DNA of 18,484 nt from 1-14-0-10-45-29 sp964532715 (GCA_964532715.1 CAZHIX010000023.1:1-18484); one strand, 5' to 3'; counted from the first letter of the stretch, positions 8,035-14,930 are shown. Translations and numbers: made by a program. Notes: generated from the sequence alone by a model not told the origin.

Positions 8035-10326
8035 TCACACTACAACTTGCGTATCTTCACCTATTGATTTGTTGCGCTCAAATTTGAATACGCGCGAGTG
8101 AGTGTTTTCAAGAAGTTTTGAGTCATGAGTTATAACTAAAATTTGAGGAATTATTTTTGGCATACTTATAGATATTGATTCTCCAAGTGCACGCACTGCA
8201 TTTTCATCTAAATTGTGTGTTGGTTCATCAAGTATAAGCCAACCAAGATGAGGGGTCAAAACCACAGACATTGCAGTCCTCAGGCAAAGACCTAAACATG
8301 CACGTTCTCCACCAGAAGCATGCGCCTCTAAATCTTTCCATTCACTTTGATAGATTTGAATTGAATAGTCTTTTTCATCGGCTAAAAGTCTCACACTACT
8401 CCAATCAGAATACGGATAGATTATTGGCCATATTTTTTGCATTGCCAGATTTATGTTCTCAATAAGACTTTCCCTAAGTTGCAATTGTGTTGCAATTACC
8501 ACTTCTTTAAATTTGACAAGTTCATCGGACTTTTCTCTTAGAGTTTTTGCAATATTGCGTTTTTTTTCAAGTTCATATAACATTTTTTGTTCTTGATTAA
8601 AAATTTGAGTTGTTTGTAAAAGAGATTCTTTATTTGATGCAATTTTTTGCTCGTATAATAAAGTGTCTGATTTTAATTTTTCTACTTTTTTGAAAGCTTG
8701 AGTATATTTTTGTTCAGAGAATTCAAGACTTTGCATTTTATCAGTGATTTGCTTTGCTGATTCTTTTGAGCTTAAGACTTCCTCGTTCCACTTTTGAACA
8801 AGATTACATTTTTCTATATCACTTTTTGTCTGTTGTGATTTTTGAATAAGAGCTTTTGACTGCTCGCGTAATTTTTCAATGTCTGCAACTAGGCGCTCTT
8901 GATCCAGATGCAATTTTTTGAGTTTAGACTCTAAAACAGAAATTTCGCATATCTCGCCTATTTCCAAAATTTGTATTTGAATTTTATTCAATGATTCTAA
9001 TTTGACTAATATTGAATCATGCTCTTTTTCTTTTCGTATTAATTGAGCACTAAGTTCACTAAGAGATGATTTGCATTTTTGAAGTTCATCTTTTTTTGAA
9101 GATTTTACTCTTGAAAAATTTTGTGCATCAATAATTGAATCACACATTGGACATTTTGCACTATCGTGCAAACCAGCATCAAAAGCAATTAATATTTTTT
9201 CAAGCTCAGATATTTTACTTGATAAAACAGATTTTTTCTCACGGATATTTTGTAAATCTAATTTCAAATCGTCCATATTCTTTTGAATAGTAGCACCAAT
9301 ACCAAGTTTTGAATAATCATCTTGAAGTTGTTTTTTTCTTTTTGACTTTTTTTCAGAATCTAAGATTTTAGATTTTGTTTGTGAAATTTCAGAGATAATA
9401 TGTCGCAAATTCAAATCCATTTGATTTATTTTTACAGAAATGGACTTTAGCTCATCACAATATTGTGAATTTAATTTTTCAAGCTCTTGTTTTGAGACAA
9501 TTATTTTTGTTTGAGAAATATTTTTTTGAAGACTTTCTATTTTACCGTTTATTAGATTTAGATTATCATTAAGAAGCTTGAATTCTTTAGATTGTTTATC
9601 TATTTGCAAAAATTCTTTTTCTGAATCATCTTTTTGAATTTGTATTTGCTTTAGACTAACAGCTAATTCGTCAATATTCTTTTGGGTTTTTTCAATTTGG
9701 TTAGACCATTTTTGTATATGCTCTTTGATTTGAGATATTTTTTCAATACTCACATCAGATTCTATTTGTGTTGCTTGTTCGCGTATTTTATTTACTTCAG
9801 AACCGGCACGTGAACGCACAAGTTCAAATTTGTCAAGACCTAAAAGTCGGTCAATTTCAGCTTTTCTTTGAGCAGAGCTTAATGTGAGCCAGTAATCAAG
9901 TTTGTTTTGTTCAGAATAGACTGCACGCGCAAAAAGCTCGTATGGAATTTGAAGTATTTGCTCAACTTGTTCAGTTACTGCTTTTGCACCCTTGCACACA
10001 ACTTTTTTATCAACATATAATGTGGCAGATGTGGGCTCAACTTCACGCTTTATACAAAACGTATGCAAAACTTGTTTTTGTTCAGACTCCCATTCTATTT
10101 GAACATAACATGCTTTTTGCAAATGTCTGAAATTCTTAACATCGCTCAATTTAGCATCACGTCGCATGAGTTTTGGATAAGTTCCATAAAGTGCGTAACA
10201 TATTGCGTCAACAACTGAACTTTTACCAGAACCCATCTGACCTAAAAATACATTTGAACCAACACCAAACTGAATAGTGGTTTGTTGATGAGAACGCCAA
10301 TTGTGAAGTAAGATTTGTTTTAGCAC
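8035..10326 (-). CDS. rad50: DNA double-strand break repair ATPase Rad50
   Basis: A 763-residue protein from a GTG start. ABC/SMC-type ATPase halves flank a long coiled coil: Walker A GQMGSGKS at 29-36, zinc hook CPMC at 392-395 almost exactly at the centre, signature SGGE at 671-674, Walker B LILDEP with Asp700/Glu701, and a following LVITHD H-loop. The central CxxC identifies Rad50 rather than SMC. Rad50 forms with Mre11 the complex that tethers and processes broken DNA ends. The protein is shorter than most archaeal Rad50 (about 850-900), owing to short coiled-coil arms. Mre11, HerA and NurA, often adjacent in archaea, are not in this window. The GTG at 10326 is chosen because LKQILLHNWRSH is the conserved Rad50 N-terminus, a TATA box lies 26 bases upstream, and the longer reading from 10392 would run into repeat DNA. 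Confidence 0.92.
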   Translation of the reverse strand: MLKQILLHNWRSHQQTTIQFGVGSNVFLGQMGSGKSSVVDAICYALYGTYPKLMRRDAKLSDVKNFRHLQKACYVQIEWESEQKQVLHTFCIKREVEPTSATLYVDKKVVCKGAKAVTEQVEQILQIPYELFARAVYSEQNKLDYWLTLSSAQRKAEIDRLLGLDKFELVRSRAGSEVNKIREQATQIESDVSIEKISQIKEHIQKWSNQIEKTQKNIDELAVSLKQIQIQKDDSEKEFLQIDKQSKEFKLLNDNLNLINGKIESLQKNISQTKIIVSKQELEKLNSQYCDELKSISVKINQMDLNLRHIISEISQTKSKILDSEKKSKRKKQLQDDYSKLGIGATIQKNMDDLKLDLQNIREKKSVLSSKISELEKILIAFDAGLHDSAKCPMCDSIIDAQNFSRVKSSKKDELQKCKSSLSELSAQLIRKEKEHDSILVKLESLNKIQIQILEIGEICEISVLESKLKKLHLDQERLVADIEKLREQSKALIQKSQQTKSDIEKCNLVQKWNEEVLSSKESAKQITDKMQSLEFSEQKYTQAFKKVEKLKSDTLLYEQKIASNKESLLQTTQIFNQEQKMLYELEKKRNIAKTLREKSDELVKFKEVVIATQLQLRESLIENINLAMQKIWPIIYPYSDWSSVRLLADEKDYSIQIYQSEWKDLEAHASGGERACLGLCLRTAMSVVLTPHLGWLILDEPTHNLDENAVRALGESISISMPKIIPQILVITHDSKLLENTHSRVFKFERNKSIGEDTQVVV

Positions 10327-10347
10327 ATATCTAATTAGAATAAAGAA

Positions 10348-10356
10348 AATATAAAA
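10348..10356 (-). promoter_or_regulatory. TATA box of rad50
   Basis: Minus-strand TTTTATATT is centred about 26 bases before the GTG at 10326, predicting a leaderless mRNA and deciding the start. It lies in a 9-bp inverted repeat (TTTGTTTTA/TAAAACAAA) formed with the first rad50 codons. Confidence 0.55.
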
Positions 10357-10379
10357 CAAAACGGTAGATGAAGCCCGCC

Positions 10380-10421
10380 GAAGAGTCCCCACTGCAAGTG
10401 TGTGGGGTATTCCTCATTTGA
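10380..10421 (+). repeat. Two-hairpin repeat, copy D (partial, second hairpin only)
   Basis: The hairpin GAAGAGT-CCCCAC ... GTGGGG-T-ATTCCTC (10380-10415) followed by TTTGACA resembles the second hairpin and TTGACA end of the copy at 17631-17756. The first hairpin is not clearly present; only a short AT-rich stem around 10312-10358 could represent it, and that overlaps the rad50 start. It is immediately followed by the cloverleaf repeat. Confidence 0.45.
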
Positions 10422-10427
10422 CAGTCT

Positions 10428-10535
10428 ATCCCCAAATTGGACTCGCAACGCAATCAACGCCTGTACACAGGCGTTGGTGCACCGACGGCTTTAGCCGTCG
10501 ATTGAGTTGCGGGGTCTTTAACCCAATTTGAGGAT
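10428..10535 (+). repeat. Cloverleaf (three-way junction) repeat, copy 2, complete
   Basis: The closing stem pairs ATCCcCAAATTGG (10428-10440) with CCAATTTGaGGAT (10523-10535), and a second stem pairs GCAAC-gc-AATC (10445-10455) with GATT-ga-GTTGC (10500-10510). Inside are two perfect hairpins, AACGCCTG-TACA-CAGGCGTT (10456-10475) and CGACGGC-TTTA-GCCGTCG (10483-10500), separated by GGTGCAC. It contains no open reading frame. A hairpin with a CTTTAG-type loop recalls the ends of IS200/IS605-type elements, but no transposase is present, so the nature is open. Base composition is richer in G and C than the flanks. Confidence 0.85.
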
Positions 10536-10541
10536 GAACTA

Positions 10542-10549
10542 TTTATAAT
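10542..10549 (+). promoter_or_regulatory. TATA box of the unknown gene pair
   Basis: TTTATAAT gives a predicted transcript start near 10570 and a leader of about 27 bases that includes the strong AGAGGAG ribosome binding site at 10585-10591, five bases before the ATG at 10597. Confidence 0.5.
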
Positions 10550-10596
10550 CATTTCTTATCATTAAATATAACAATACAGATAAAAGAGGAGTTTGA

Positions 10597-10896
10597 ATGG
10601 CAAAATTACAGATTAATAGTAAATTTACAAAAGAAAATAATAATACATCTTTATTACACAAAGAAAATAATTTTTTGACACATAAAAGTCCAGTAGTAGA
10701 GTTACCAAGAGATAAGATAGGAGTATATTCAAGATTGAGAATGGAACAAAGAATGCACGTTGATGACACCATACCAGTTTTTGGGGAGTTGTTATCAAAA
10801 TCATTATATTACAAAGAAATAGACACTAAACCGATTATTAGAGCCATAAATGATTTAGATGCTCAAGTTCAATCAGAGATTATTTTTTTGCGATGA
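10597..10896 (+). CDS. Hypothetical protein, first of an overlapping pair
   Basis: A 99-residue soluble protein with no family I recognise. The first about 35 residues are polar and Asn/Lys-rich, probably disordered; residues about 39-99 are charged and may be helical (RLRMEQRMHVDD, RAINDLDAQVQSEI). The ATG has a strong AGAGGAG ribosome binding site and a TATA box upstream. Its stop overlaps the next start (ATGA), so the two are almost certainly cotranslated and may form a complex. The two-gene layout resembles small accessory modules such as toxin-antitoxin pairs, but no toxin or antitoxin motif is visible and I do not assign that function. The cloverleaf repeat lies directly upstream. Confidence 0.75.
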   Translation: MAKLQINSKFTKENNNTSLLHKENNFLTHKSPVVELPRDKIGVYSRLRMEQRMHVDDTIPVFGELLSKSLYYKEIDTKPIIRAINDLDAQVQSEIIFLR

Positions 10897-11300
10897 AACA
10901 AGTCTTGAGATCTACTGAAGGAGACCATGAATATGGAACAGAAGAAAAATGTGGTAGCCTCATACAATTATTTTCAAAATACAAAAAATTGCCTTTTGAG
11001 TTAAAAAATGATGAGATTGAAAACACAGTTGCAAAAATAGTTTATTTGATCTATGAAGAGGGAGTACGACTAACAAATAAACATGAACCCAGTGATTACG
11101 TAAATAGTTTGATAAAATGTCTTTCAGTCAAATATAGAGAAGAATTGAAAAAACGTATGTACAAACTAAGTATGGGACTACAAGGTAAAAGACCGATTAG
11201 AATACCGCATCAATACAACCCAGATGGTTTAGACATTTATTGTATTGGAGAACACGACTTTTATGTGAACGAACAAATCGCTAAGAGTATAAAAAAGTAA
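10893..11300 (+). CDS. Hypothetical protein, second of an overlapping pair
   Basis: A 135-residue soluble protein, basic and mostly helical by composition, ending with a likely beta-rich segment (GLDIYCIGEHDFYVNEQIAKSI). Its ATG overlaps the preceding stop by four bases, implying translational coupling. Conserved-looking features cannot be named: Cys at 20, 69 and 121 do not form a CxxC pair, and no membrane segment or nucleotide-binding motif is seen. The scaffold gap follows after 165 bases, so whether the operon continues is unknown. Real coding is supported by uninterrupted length, coupling and neighbour-like codon use. Confidence 0.75.
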   Translation: MKQVLRSTEGDHEYGTEEKCGSLIQLFSKYKKLPFELKNDEIENTVAKIVYLIYEEGVRLTNKHEPSDYVNSLIKCLSVKYREELKKRMYKLSMGLQGKRPIRIPHQYNPDGLDIYCIGEHDFYVNEQIAKSIKK

Positions 11301-11465
11301 AAAATAGTGGATAAATATCTATAACGTGATAATTAGATTCACAAAATTATACAGAACATAAAATAGAAGATGGAGAACTAAAAACAAAAAATAGAGCTCT
11401 AAAACTACACAAACAAAAATCTCAGGTTTGTACAAGAGTAAAAACAAGAAATAGAAAATAGATAT
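11301..11465. other. Non-coding, A-rich stretch before the scaffold gap
   Basis: No gene, hairpin family member or RNA gene is recognisable. The sequence is A-rich on the plus strand. It may include the 3' flank of the EF1-beta gene or unrelated DNA joined by scaffolding, so neighbour relations across this point are unsafe. Confidence 0.5.
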
Positions 11466-11475
11466 NNNNNNNNNN
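11466..11475. other. Scaffold gap (10 N)
   Basis: Ten N characters mark a join of unknown true length. It removes the last few codons of the EF1-beta gene and leaves the order of the left and right parts of the window dependent on scaffolding. Confidence 0.95.
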
Positions 11476-11476
11476 G

Positions 11477-11746
11477 TCTATCCATTCCAACTACTTCAAC
11501 AGATGAGACGTTTTTGATTTCAGATAGTTTTGTTTCAACTTTATCAGAACCACCATCTGAATCAGGAATTACTATTGATGCTACAATAGCTTTCATCCCA
11601 AATGCGATATCTTTATCAGATATATTAAGACGCTTTACAAGACCGTCCATGTCATTTTTCATTTTCTGCATGACGTCTTGTTTTAGCTGTTCAAAATTTT
11701 CCATATCTTCAGGCATTATATTTACAGTAAGAGCAACTTCACCCAT
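11477..11746 (-). CDS. ef1b: Archaeal elongation factor 1-beta, C-terminus lost in the gap
   Basis: Ninety residues are visible, starting MGEVALTVNIMPED and ending SSVEVVGMDR at the N run. This is the guanine-nucleotide exchange factor for aEF1A: a single ferredoxin-like domain of about 90 residues, so only a few terminal residues should be missing. The ATG at 11746 has GGTG seven bases upstream; a GTG three codons earlier would use that signal as its own codon, so the ATG is preferred. The gene follows the zinc-ribbon gene by 22 bases on the same strand, an arrangement known from other archaea. Residues read beyond the N run do not belong to this protein. Confidence 0.92.
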
Positions 11747-11768
11747 TTTATTCACCTAAAATAAAAAT

Positions 11769-11918
11769 CTATGGCCCCTGTACACCACTTGGCACTTTGA
11801 AGGCAACTGAAAGTTGTCTACAATGCTTGCATCTAAATATACTTGCATCCGAATTGGGATCAACAACTACAGAATAATTTGAAGTCTGCATCCCGCAGGA
11901 TTCGCAATTTTTCAACAT
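11769..11918 (-). CDS. Small zinc-ribbon protein (COG2888-like) with only one intact zinc site
   Basis: A 49-residue protein: two CxxC knuckles, Cys5/Cys8 (NCESCGM) and Cys30/Cys33 (RCKHCRQ), ending SGVQGP. Length, the CR after the third knuckle, the terminal GP and the position beside EF1-beta match the archaeal zinc-finger family of COG2888 (HVO_2753 type), which normally has four CPxCG-like knuckles and two zincs. Here the second knuckle position reads DPNSD and the fourth VPSGV, so four of the eight cysteines are gone. The ATG is preceded by AGGTGA seven bases upstream, and a TATA box sits at about 11970-11979. Probably an RNA- or ribosome-associated protein cotranscribed with EF1-beta; exact function is unknown. 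Confidence 0.85.
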   Translation of the reverse strand: MLKNCESCGMQTSNYSVVVDPNSDASIFRCKHCRQLSVAFKVPSGVQGP

Positions 11919-11969
11919 ATGAAATCACCTAAATATAAAAATTGTATGAAGGTATTTTGCGTAAAGCAT

Positions 11970-11979
11970 TATTTAAATA
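11970..11979 (-). promoter_or_regulatory. TATA box of the zinc-ribbon/EF1-beta operon
   Basis: Minus-strand GTATTTAAATAATGC, preceded by the purine-rich AAAGGGAGG as a possible BRE. The predicted transcript start is near 11949, with a leader of about 30 bases carrying the GGTGA binding site. Confidence 0.6.
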
Positions 11980-11990
11980 CCTCCCTTTTT

Positions 11991-11998
11991 AAAAAAAA
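11991..11998 (-). terminator. U-tract terminator after the DEAD-box gene
   Basis: Eight consecutive T on the minus strand occur six bases past the helicase stop codon, the typical archaeal intrinsic signal. It separates the helicase from the zinc-ribbon promoter just downstream. Confidence 0.5.
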
Positions 11999-12003
11999 TG
12001 AAT

Positions 12004-13359
12004 TTATCTCATTCTACCCGTGTAGCCAGTGTTTTTACGTGTGCTAGAACCACGTCTTTGAAATCTACGTGAACCACTAGAAGAGTTAGAGCGTTCAGAT
12101 GAACGGTTATTATCACCATAACGCTGATTTGAGCGACGTCTATCTTCACCAAATCGCCCACCACGTGATCTTTGCCCATTATCATCAGAACGTGAAGGAG
12201 CACGCCTTATTCTTGGAGGAAGACCAGTGAGTGTGACTAATAGTTCTTCAAGTGGAACACGAGTCATTCTCACAAGATCCCGTAACCACCCTTCTTGGTC
12301 TTCAAACGCAAATGTAATTGCAACACCTTCTGCACCCATACGTGCAGTTCTGCCAATTCTGTGAACATATGTCTCAAACTCCATAGGTAAATCGTAGTTT
12401 ATTACGTGAGTTACATTAAATACGTCAAGACCACGCGCAGCTAAATCGGTTGCAACTAAGACTTTTAGATGACCTTGTTTGAATTTTTTAATTACTCTAT
12501 CACGAGCACCTTGACGCATATCTCCGTGCAAACAATCCGCTTCTATACCTCTATCAGAAAGTATGGTGGAAAGCTTGTCTGCACTTGCTTTGGTTCTCAC
12601 AAAAATAACTGCCAGTTGAGGATTTTGACTTTGCAAAACAGCAAATAAATATTCAAGACGTTTTTTTGCATCAACTATCAAAAACTTCTGAGAGACCTTA
12701 TCTATTGTTAGTTGGTCTGCTGAGACTGCAATCTTGTGTGGTTGGTTCATGTAGTCATGAGCAATATTTTCAATTTGTCTTTGCATTGTTGCAGAAAAAA
12801 GCATAGTTTGTCTTTTTGGATTTGTTTTTTCTAATATATCTACAATGTCATGTATAAAACCCATATCAAGCATTCTGTCTGCTTCATCTAAAACGACAAA
12901 ATCTACATCACTTAAATCAAGACTTTTGCGCTCTATATGATCTAATAGACGACCCGGAGTTCCAACAACGATATCCACTTTTTGCATAAATGCTCTGAAT
13001 TGCTTTTCAATTTCTTGCCCACCATAAACACATACAGTTCTAACATTTGCAAATTCACTCATGCGGTCAATCTCCATAGATATTTGAACTGCTAATTCAC
13101 GAGTTGGTGCCATTACAAGAACATGTGGATGTGCAACTGAATTTGCACGTTTTGCATCTCCTTTTTTCATACAATGTTCAATTGCAGGAATTGCAAATGC
13201 TGCAGTTTTTCCGGTTCCAGTTTGTGCTTGACCAATTATATCTTTTCCTTGCAAAGCAATAGGTATTGCTTCGGTTTGTATAGGAGTTGGTTTTTCAAAT
13301 CCCATTTTTTTAAGCGCTTGGTAAATTTGTGCGCTAAGCCCCATAGTTTCAAAACTCAT
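12004..13359 (-). CDS. DEAD-box ATP-dependent RNA helicase with basic RG/RS-rich tail
   Basis: A 451-residue protein with both RecA-like domains and all standard motifs: Q motif FEKPTPIQ (21-28), Walker A AQTGTGKT (45-52), PTREL (85-89), GG (113-114), TPGR (134-137), DEAD (158-161), SAT (189-191), ATDLAARGLD (303-312) and HRIGRTAR (333-340). Residues about 383-451 are a low-complexity tail rich in Arg, Ser, Gly and Asn, like the RNA-binding tails of bacterial DeaD/RhlE proteins; archaeal homologues frequently lack such a tail. It unwinds RNA, with likely roles in ribosome assembly, mRNA turnover or cold adaptation. Monocistronic by spacing. No clear Shine-Dalgarno sequence precedes the ATG. 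A short inverted repeat CGTGC/GCACG (13380-13397) lies upstream. Confidence 0.95.
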   Translation of the reverse strand: MSFETMGLSAQIYQALKKMGFEKPTPIQTEAIPIALQGKDIIGQAQTGTGKTAAFAIPAIEHCMKKGDAKRANSVAHPHVLVMAPTRELAVQISMEIDRMSEFANVRTVCVYGGQEIEKQFRAFMQKVDIVVGTPGRLLDHIERKSLDLSDVDFVVLDEADRMLDMGFIHDIVDILEKTNPKRQTMLFSATMQRQIENIAHDYMNQPHKIAVSADQLTIDKVSQKFLIVDAKKRLEYLFAVLQSQNPQLAVIFVRTKASADKLSTILSDRGIEADCLHGDMRQGARDRVIKKFKQGHLKVLVATDLAARGLDVFNVTHVINYDLPMEFETYVHRIGRTARMGAEGVAITFAFEDQEGWLRDLVRMTRVPLEELLVTLTGLPPRIRRAPSRSDDNGQRSRGGRFGEDRRRSNQRYGDNNRSSERSNSSSGSRRFQRRGSSTRKNTGYTGRMR

Positions 13360-13656
13360 ATTTATCTTTTCTCAAATATCGTGCATTAACCCGCACGTTT
13401 TTACGACAGTTTTTGCGTACAAGAATTCTGTTTTGAAATCTTGCGAAACTGCCAAAGCTTGCAAACAGAGATTAAGCGTAAATAAACACATAATGACTGA
13501 ATGCATAATTCAAACAGTCTCGCTCGTCCACGCACTCGCACGATGTGCCAGTAGCATATTATTATTACAAAATGAGCGCTACACGATTGAATTCTAATAA
13601 AATTGTGAACTTATCTCTTATATAAACTAATAGGTCTTGAGTGAAATAATGAAATA
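13360..13656. other. Non-coding stretch between helicase and RelE remnant
   Basis: It holds the CGTGC-ATTAACCC-GCACG inverted repeat at 13380-13397 and a weak stem CAGTTT/AAACTG around 13408-13452. I find no gene, RNA gene or member of the window's repeat families. Confidence 0.45.
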
Positions 13657-13903
13657 TCAATAAACGTCCTTTCTATCTCCTTTTTTTGCGATACTTACAG
13701 AGGATTTTTCAATAGTATATATTATGCGATATTTCCCTACCCTGAGCTTAAAACAACCCTTAAGATTATTTGTAAGTGGTACCCCCAAGATTTGGCTGGA
13801 GCCCTAACTTTGAGACTCGTTTTAGAATCTGTAGTTTAACTTGCTTATCTAATGATTGTAAATAACTCATCGCCTTTGAAGAGAAGAAAATCTCAGATGT
13901 CAT
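13657..13903 (-). pseudogene. relE: RelE-type toxin, frameshifted
   Basis: From the ATG at 13903 the frame reads MTSEIFFSSKAMSYLQSLDK and continues to GGTTYK, then hits TAA at 13766-13768. Skipping one base there restores a typical RelE/ParE C-terminus: NLKGCFKLRVGKYRIIYTI followed by EKSSVSIAKKGDRKDVY and TGA at 13657. That contains the conserved L-K-G and K-x-R-V-G-x-Y-R-I-I-Y pattern and the terminal GxRxDVY of these mRNA-cleaving ribosome-dependent toxins. The start overlaps the antitoxin stop by 11 bases, the usual coupled layout. It is a single-base insertion (or sequencing error). If real, the toxin is dead, since the basic core and C-terminal region are lost. Confidence 0.8.
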
Positions 13904-14126
13904 TTTCATCAAGACCTAATCTTTTTATCGCCTGTTTGAAACTGATTGTTTTTGACTGATTATGCTCTGCTTTTGCTTTTTTGATGGACTTTAAATCATC
14001 AATGAGTTGAGCATCTTCCAACTTCTGTTCAATAGCTTGTCGCGCTACTTCGCTCCATTTGTATTCAGAGCGCGCTTTCATTCGCTCATATAAGTTAGCA
14101 TCAACACTTAGAGTTATATTTACCAT
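13893..14126 (-). CDS. relB: RelB-like ribbon-helix-helix antitoxin
   Basis: A 77-residue protein. Residues 1-40 (MVNITLSVDANLYERMKA, then WSEVARQAIEQKL) have the strand-helix-helix pattern of RHH/CopG DNA-binding antitoxins. The C-terminal about 35 residues are charged and would wrap the toxin. The paired RelE reading frame overlaps its 3' end. A perfect dyad between its TATA box and start (14144-14159) is the expected autorepression site. It appears intact although its toxin is frameshifted, so it may be a relic or may act on another toxin. Confidence 0.8.
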   Translation of the reverse strand: MVNITLSVDANLYERMKARSEYKWSEVARQAIEQKLEDAQLIDDLKSIKKAKAEHNQSKTISFKQAIKRLGLDENDI

Positions 14127-14143
14127 TTAATCACTATGTAAAA

Positions 14144-14159
14144 TATGTGCATACACATA
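14144..14159. promoter_or_regulatory. Dyad operator of the RelBE module
   Basis: Perfect inverted repeat TATGTG-CATA-CACATA immediately downstream of the minus-strand TATA box (AATATTTATATTA, about 14158-14170) and 18 bases before the antitoxin ATG. Position and symmetry fit a binding site for the RHH antitoxin dimer. Confidence 0.6.
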
Positions 14160-14250
14160 ATATAAATATTCCCAATAGGATTAGTGCTTGTACTATCCCA
14201 CAAAATTATCTCCTGTAAATAATTGGATAAAAGAGGATAACTCAAACATA

Positions 14251-14306
14251 TTGTAAATCCAATGTTACAAAATGCATGTATTTTGTAAAGCCAGAGTTAC
14301 AAAATG
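14251..14306. repeat. Tandem pair of 25-base dyad repeats
   Basis: TTGTAAATCCAATGTTACAA-AATGC (14251-14275) recurs at 14282-14306 with three changes and a period of 31. Each unit is itself symmetric: TTGTAA...TTACAA, extended to TTTTGTAA-agccagag-TTACAAAA in the second. It lies between the AsnC/Lrp stop and the antitoxin promoter. It could be a pair of operators for a dimeric regulator; nothing nearby shows which. Confidence 0.65.
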
Positions 14307-14337
14307 CGGATATTGAATGTAATCTGATTAAACAAAC

Positions 14338-14778
14338 TCAAAACTCGCTTAAAACTATTTGAGTTGTTGTTTTGTCAATTCCTGCGATTTTTCTAAGGTG
14401 ATTGAGCACAAAATCGTTGAGTTGTGTCGTATCTTTTTTTCTCACTTGAACAAGAATATCTGAAGTTCCGGCCACTATCGCACAAGATTTCACGCCATCA
14501 AGTGCACTTATTTTTTTGGCACAATCCAGCTGAGAATAATCTTTTGAGCAATAATTTACAGTTATTTGAATATATGCACAGATCCCCATTCCAAGCTTTT
14601 GCCAATCGTAAATTGCAGTGTATCCTTTGATTATTTTTTCTTTTTCAAGACGAGATATTCTATTATGAACAGTGGTGAGTGCAATGCCATATTTTTTTGA
14701 AATCTGCTTTTTTGTAATTTTAGCATCCATCTCAAGCTGTTTTAGTATCAACAAATCTATCTCGTCAAGTTTTACCAT
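14338..14778 (-). CDS. Lrp/AsnC-family transcription regulator
   Basis: A 146-residue protein. The N-terminal winged/HTH domain (residues about 5-58: DLLILKQLEMDAKITKKQIS, TTVHNRISRLEKEKII) is followed by a RAM ligand-binding domain (about 65-146, with GVKSCAIVAGTSDILVQV). Members bind DNA as dimers/octamers and respond to amino acids. It is transcribed away from the asparagine synthetase gene across a 152-base shared region containing a perfect dyad at its own transcription start, strongly suggesting autoregulation and control of the synthetase, with asparagine the obvious candidate effector (inference). TATA-like TATTTTAAG on the minus strand (about 14802-14810) predicts a nearly leaderless mRNA. 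Confidence 0.92.
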   Translation of the reverse strand: MVKLDEIDLLILKQLEMDAKITKKQISKKYGIALTTVHNRISRLEKEKIIKGYTAIYDWQKLGMGICAYIQITVNYCSKDYSQLDCAKKISALDGVKSCAIVAGTSDILVQVRKKDTTQLNDFVLNHLRKIAGIDKTTTQIVLSEF

Positions 14779-14779
14779 A

Positions 14780-14794
14780 TGGAAATTTATTCCA
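14780..14794. promoter_or_regulatory. Dyad at the regulator's transcription start
   Basis: TGGAA-ATTTA-TTCCA begins two bases upstream of the regulator ATG and covers the predicted transcription start. Its 5-bp arms around an AT-rich centre suit Lrp-family operators. Binding here would repress the regulator's own gene. Confidence 0.55.
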
Positions 14795-14851
14795 ATAAAA
14801 GCTTAAAATACGATGTTTTTTAGTAAATAAATCCAAAAAAATAGAAAAAAA

Positions 14852-14904
14852 GTTAAATACAAAAATAAACCAAAATGCTCTATTCATTTTTTGCAAAAGC
14901 AAAA
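14852..14904 (+). promoter_or_regulatory. Asparagine synthetase promoter and leader dyad
   Basis: GTTAAATAC at 14852-14860 is the best TATA candidate, giving a leader of about 49 bases. The leader holds an inverted repeat TTTTGC-AAAA-GCAAAA (14889-14904) and the ribosome binding site GAGGTG (14917-14922), eight bases before the ATG at 14931. The dyad could be an operator or a small RNA hairpin. Confidence 0.4.
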
Positions 14905-14930
14905 TTAATGAAAATAGAGGTGCAAGAAAG

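Noticed and set aside
10326..10392. Longer Rad50 with 22 extra N-terminal residues from the ATG at 10392
   Set aside because: The extra part is translated from the repeat region and the promoter, and the conserved Rad50 N-terminus begins at the GTG at 10326.
11405..11475. Extension of EF1-beta through the N run to 11405
   Set aside because: The residues past the gap are hydrophobic and unrelated to the family, which should end within a few residues of MDR.
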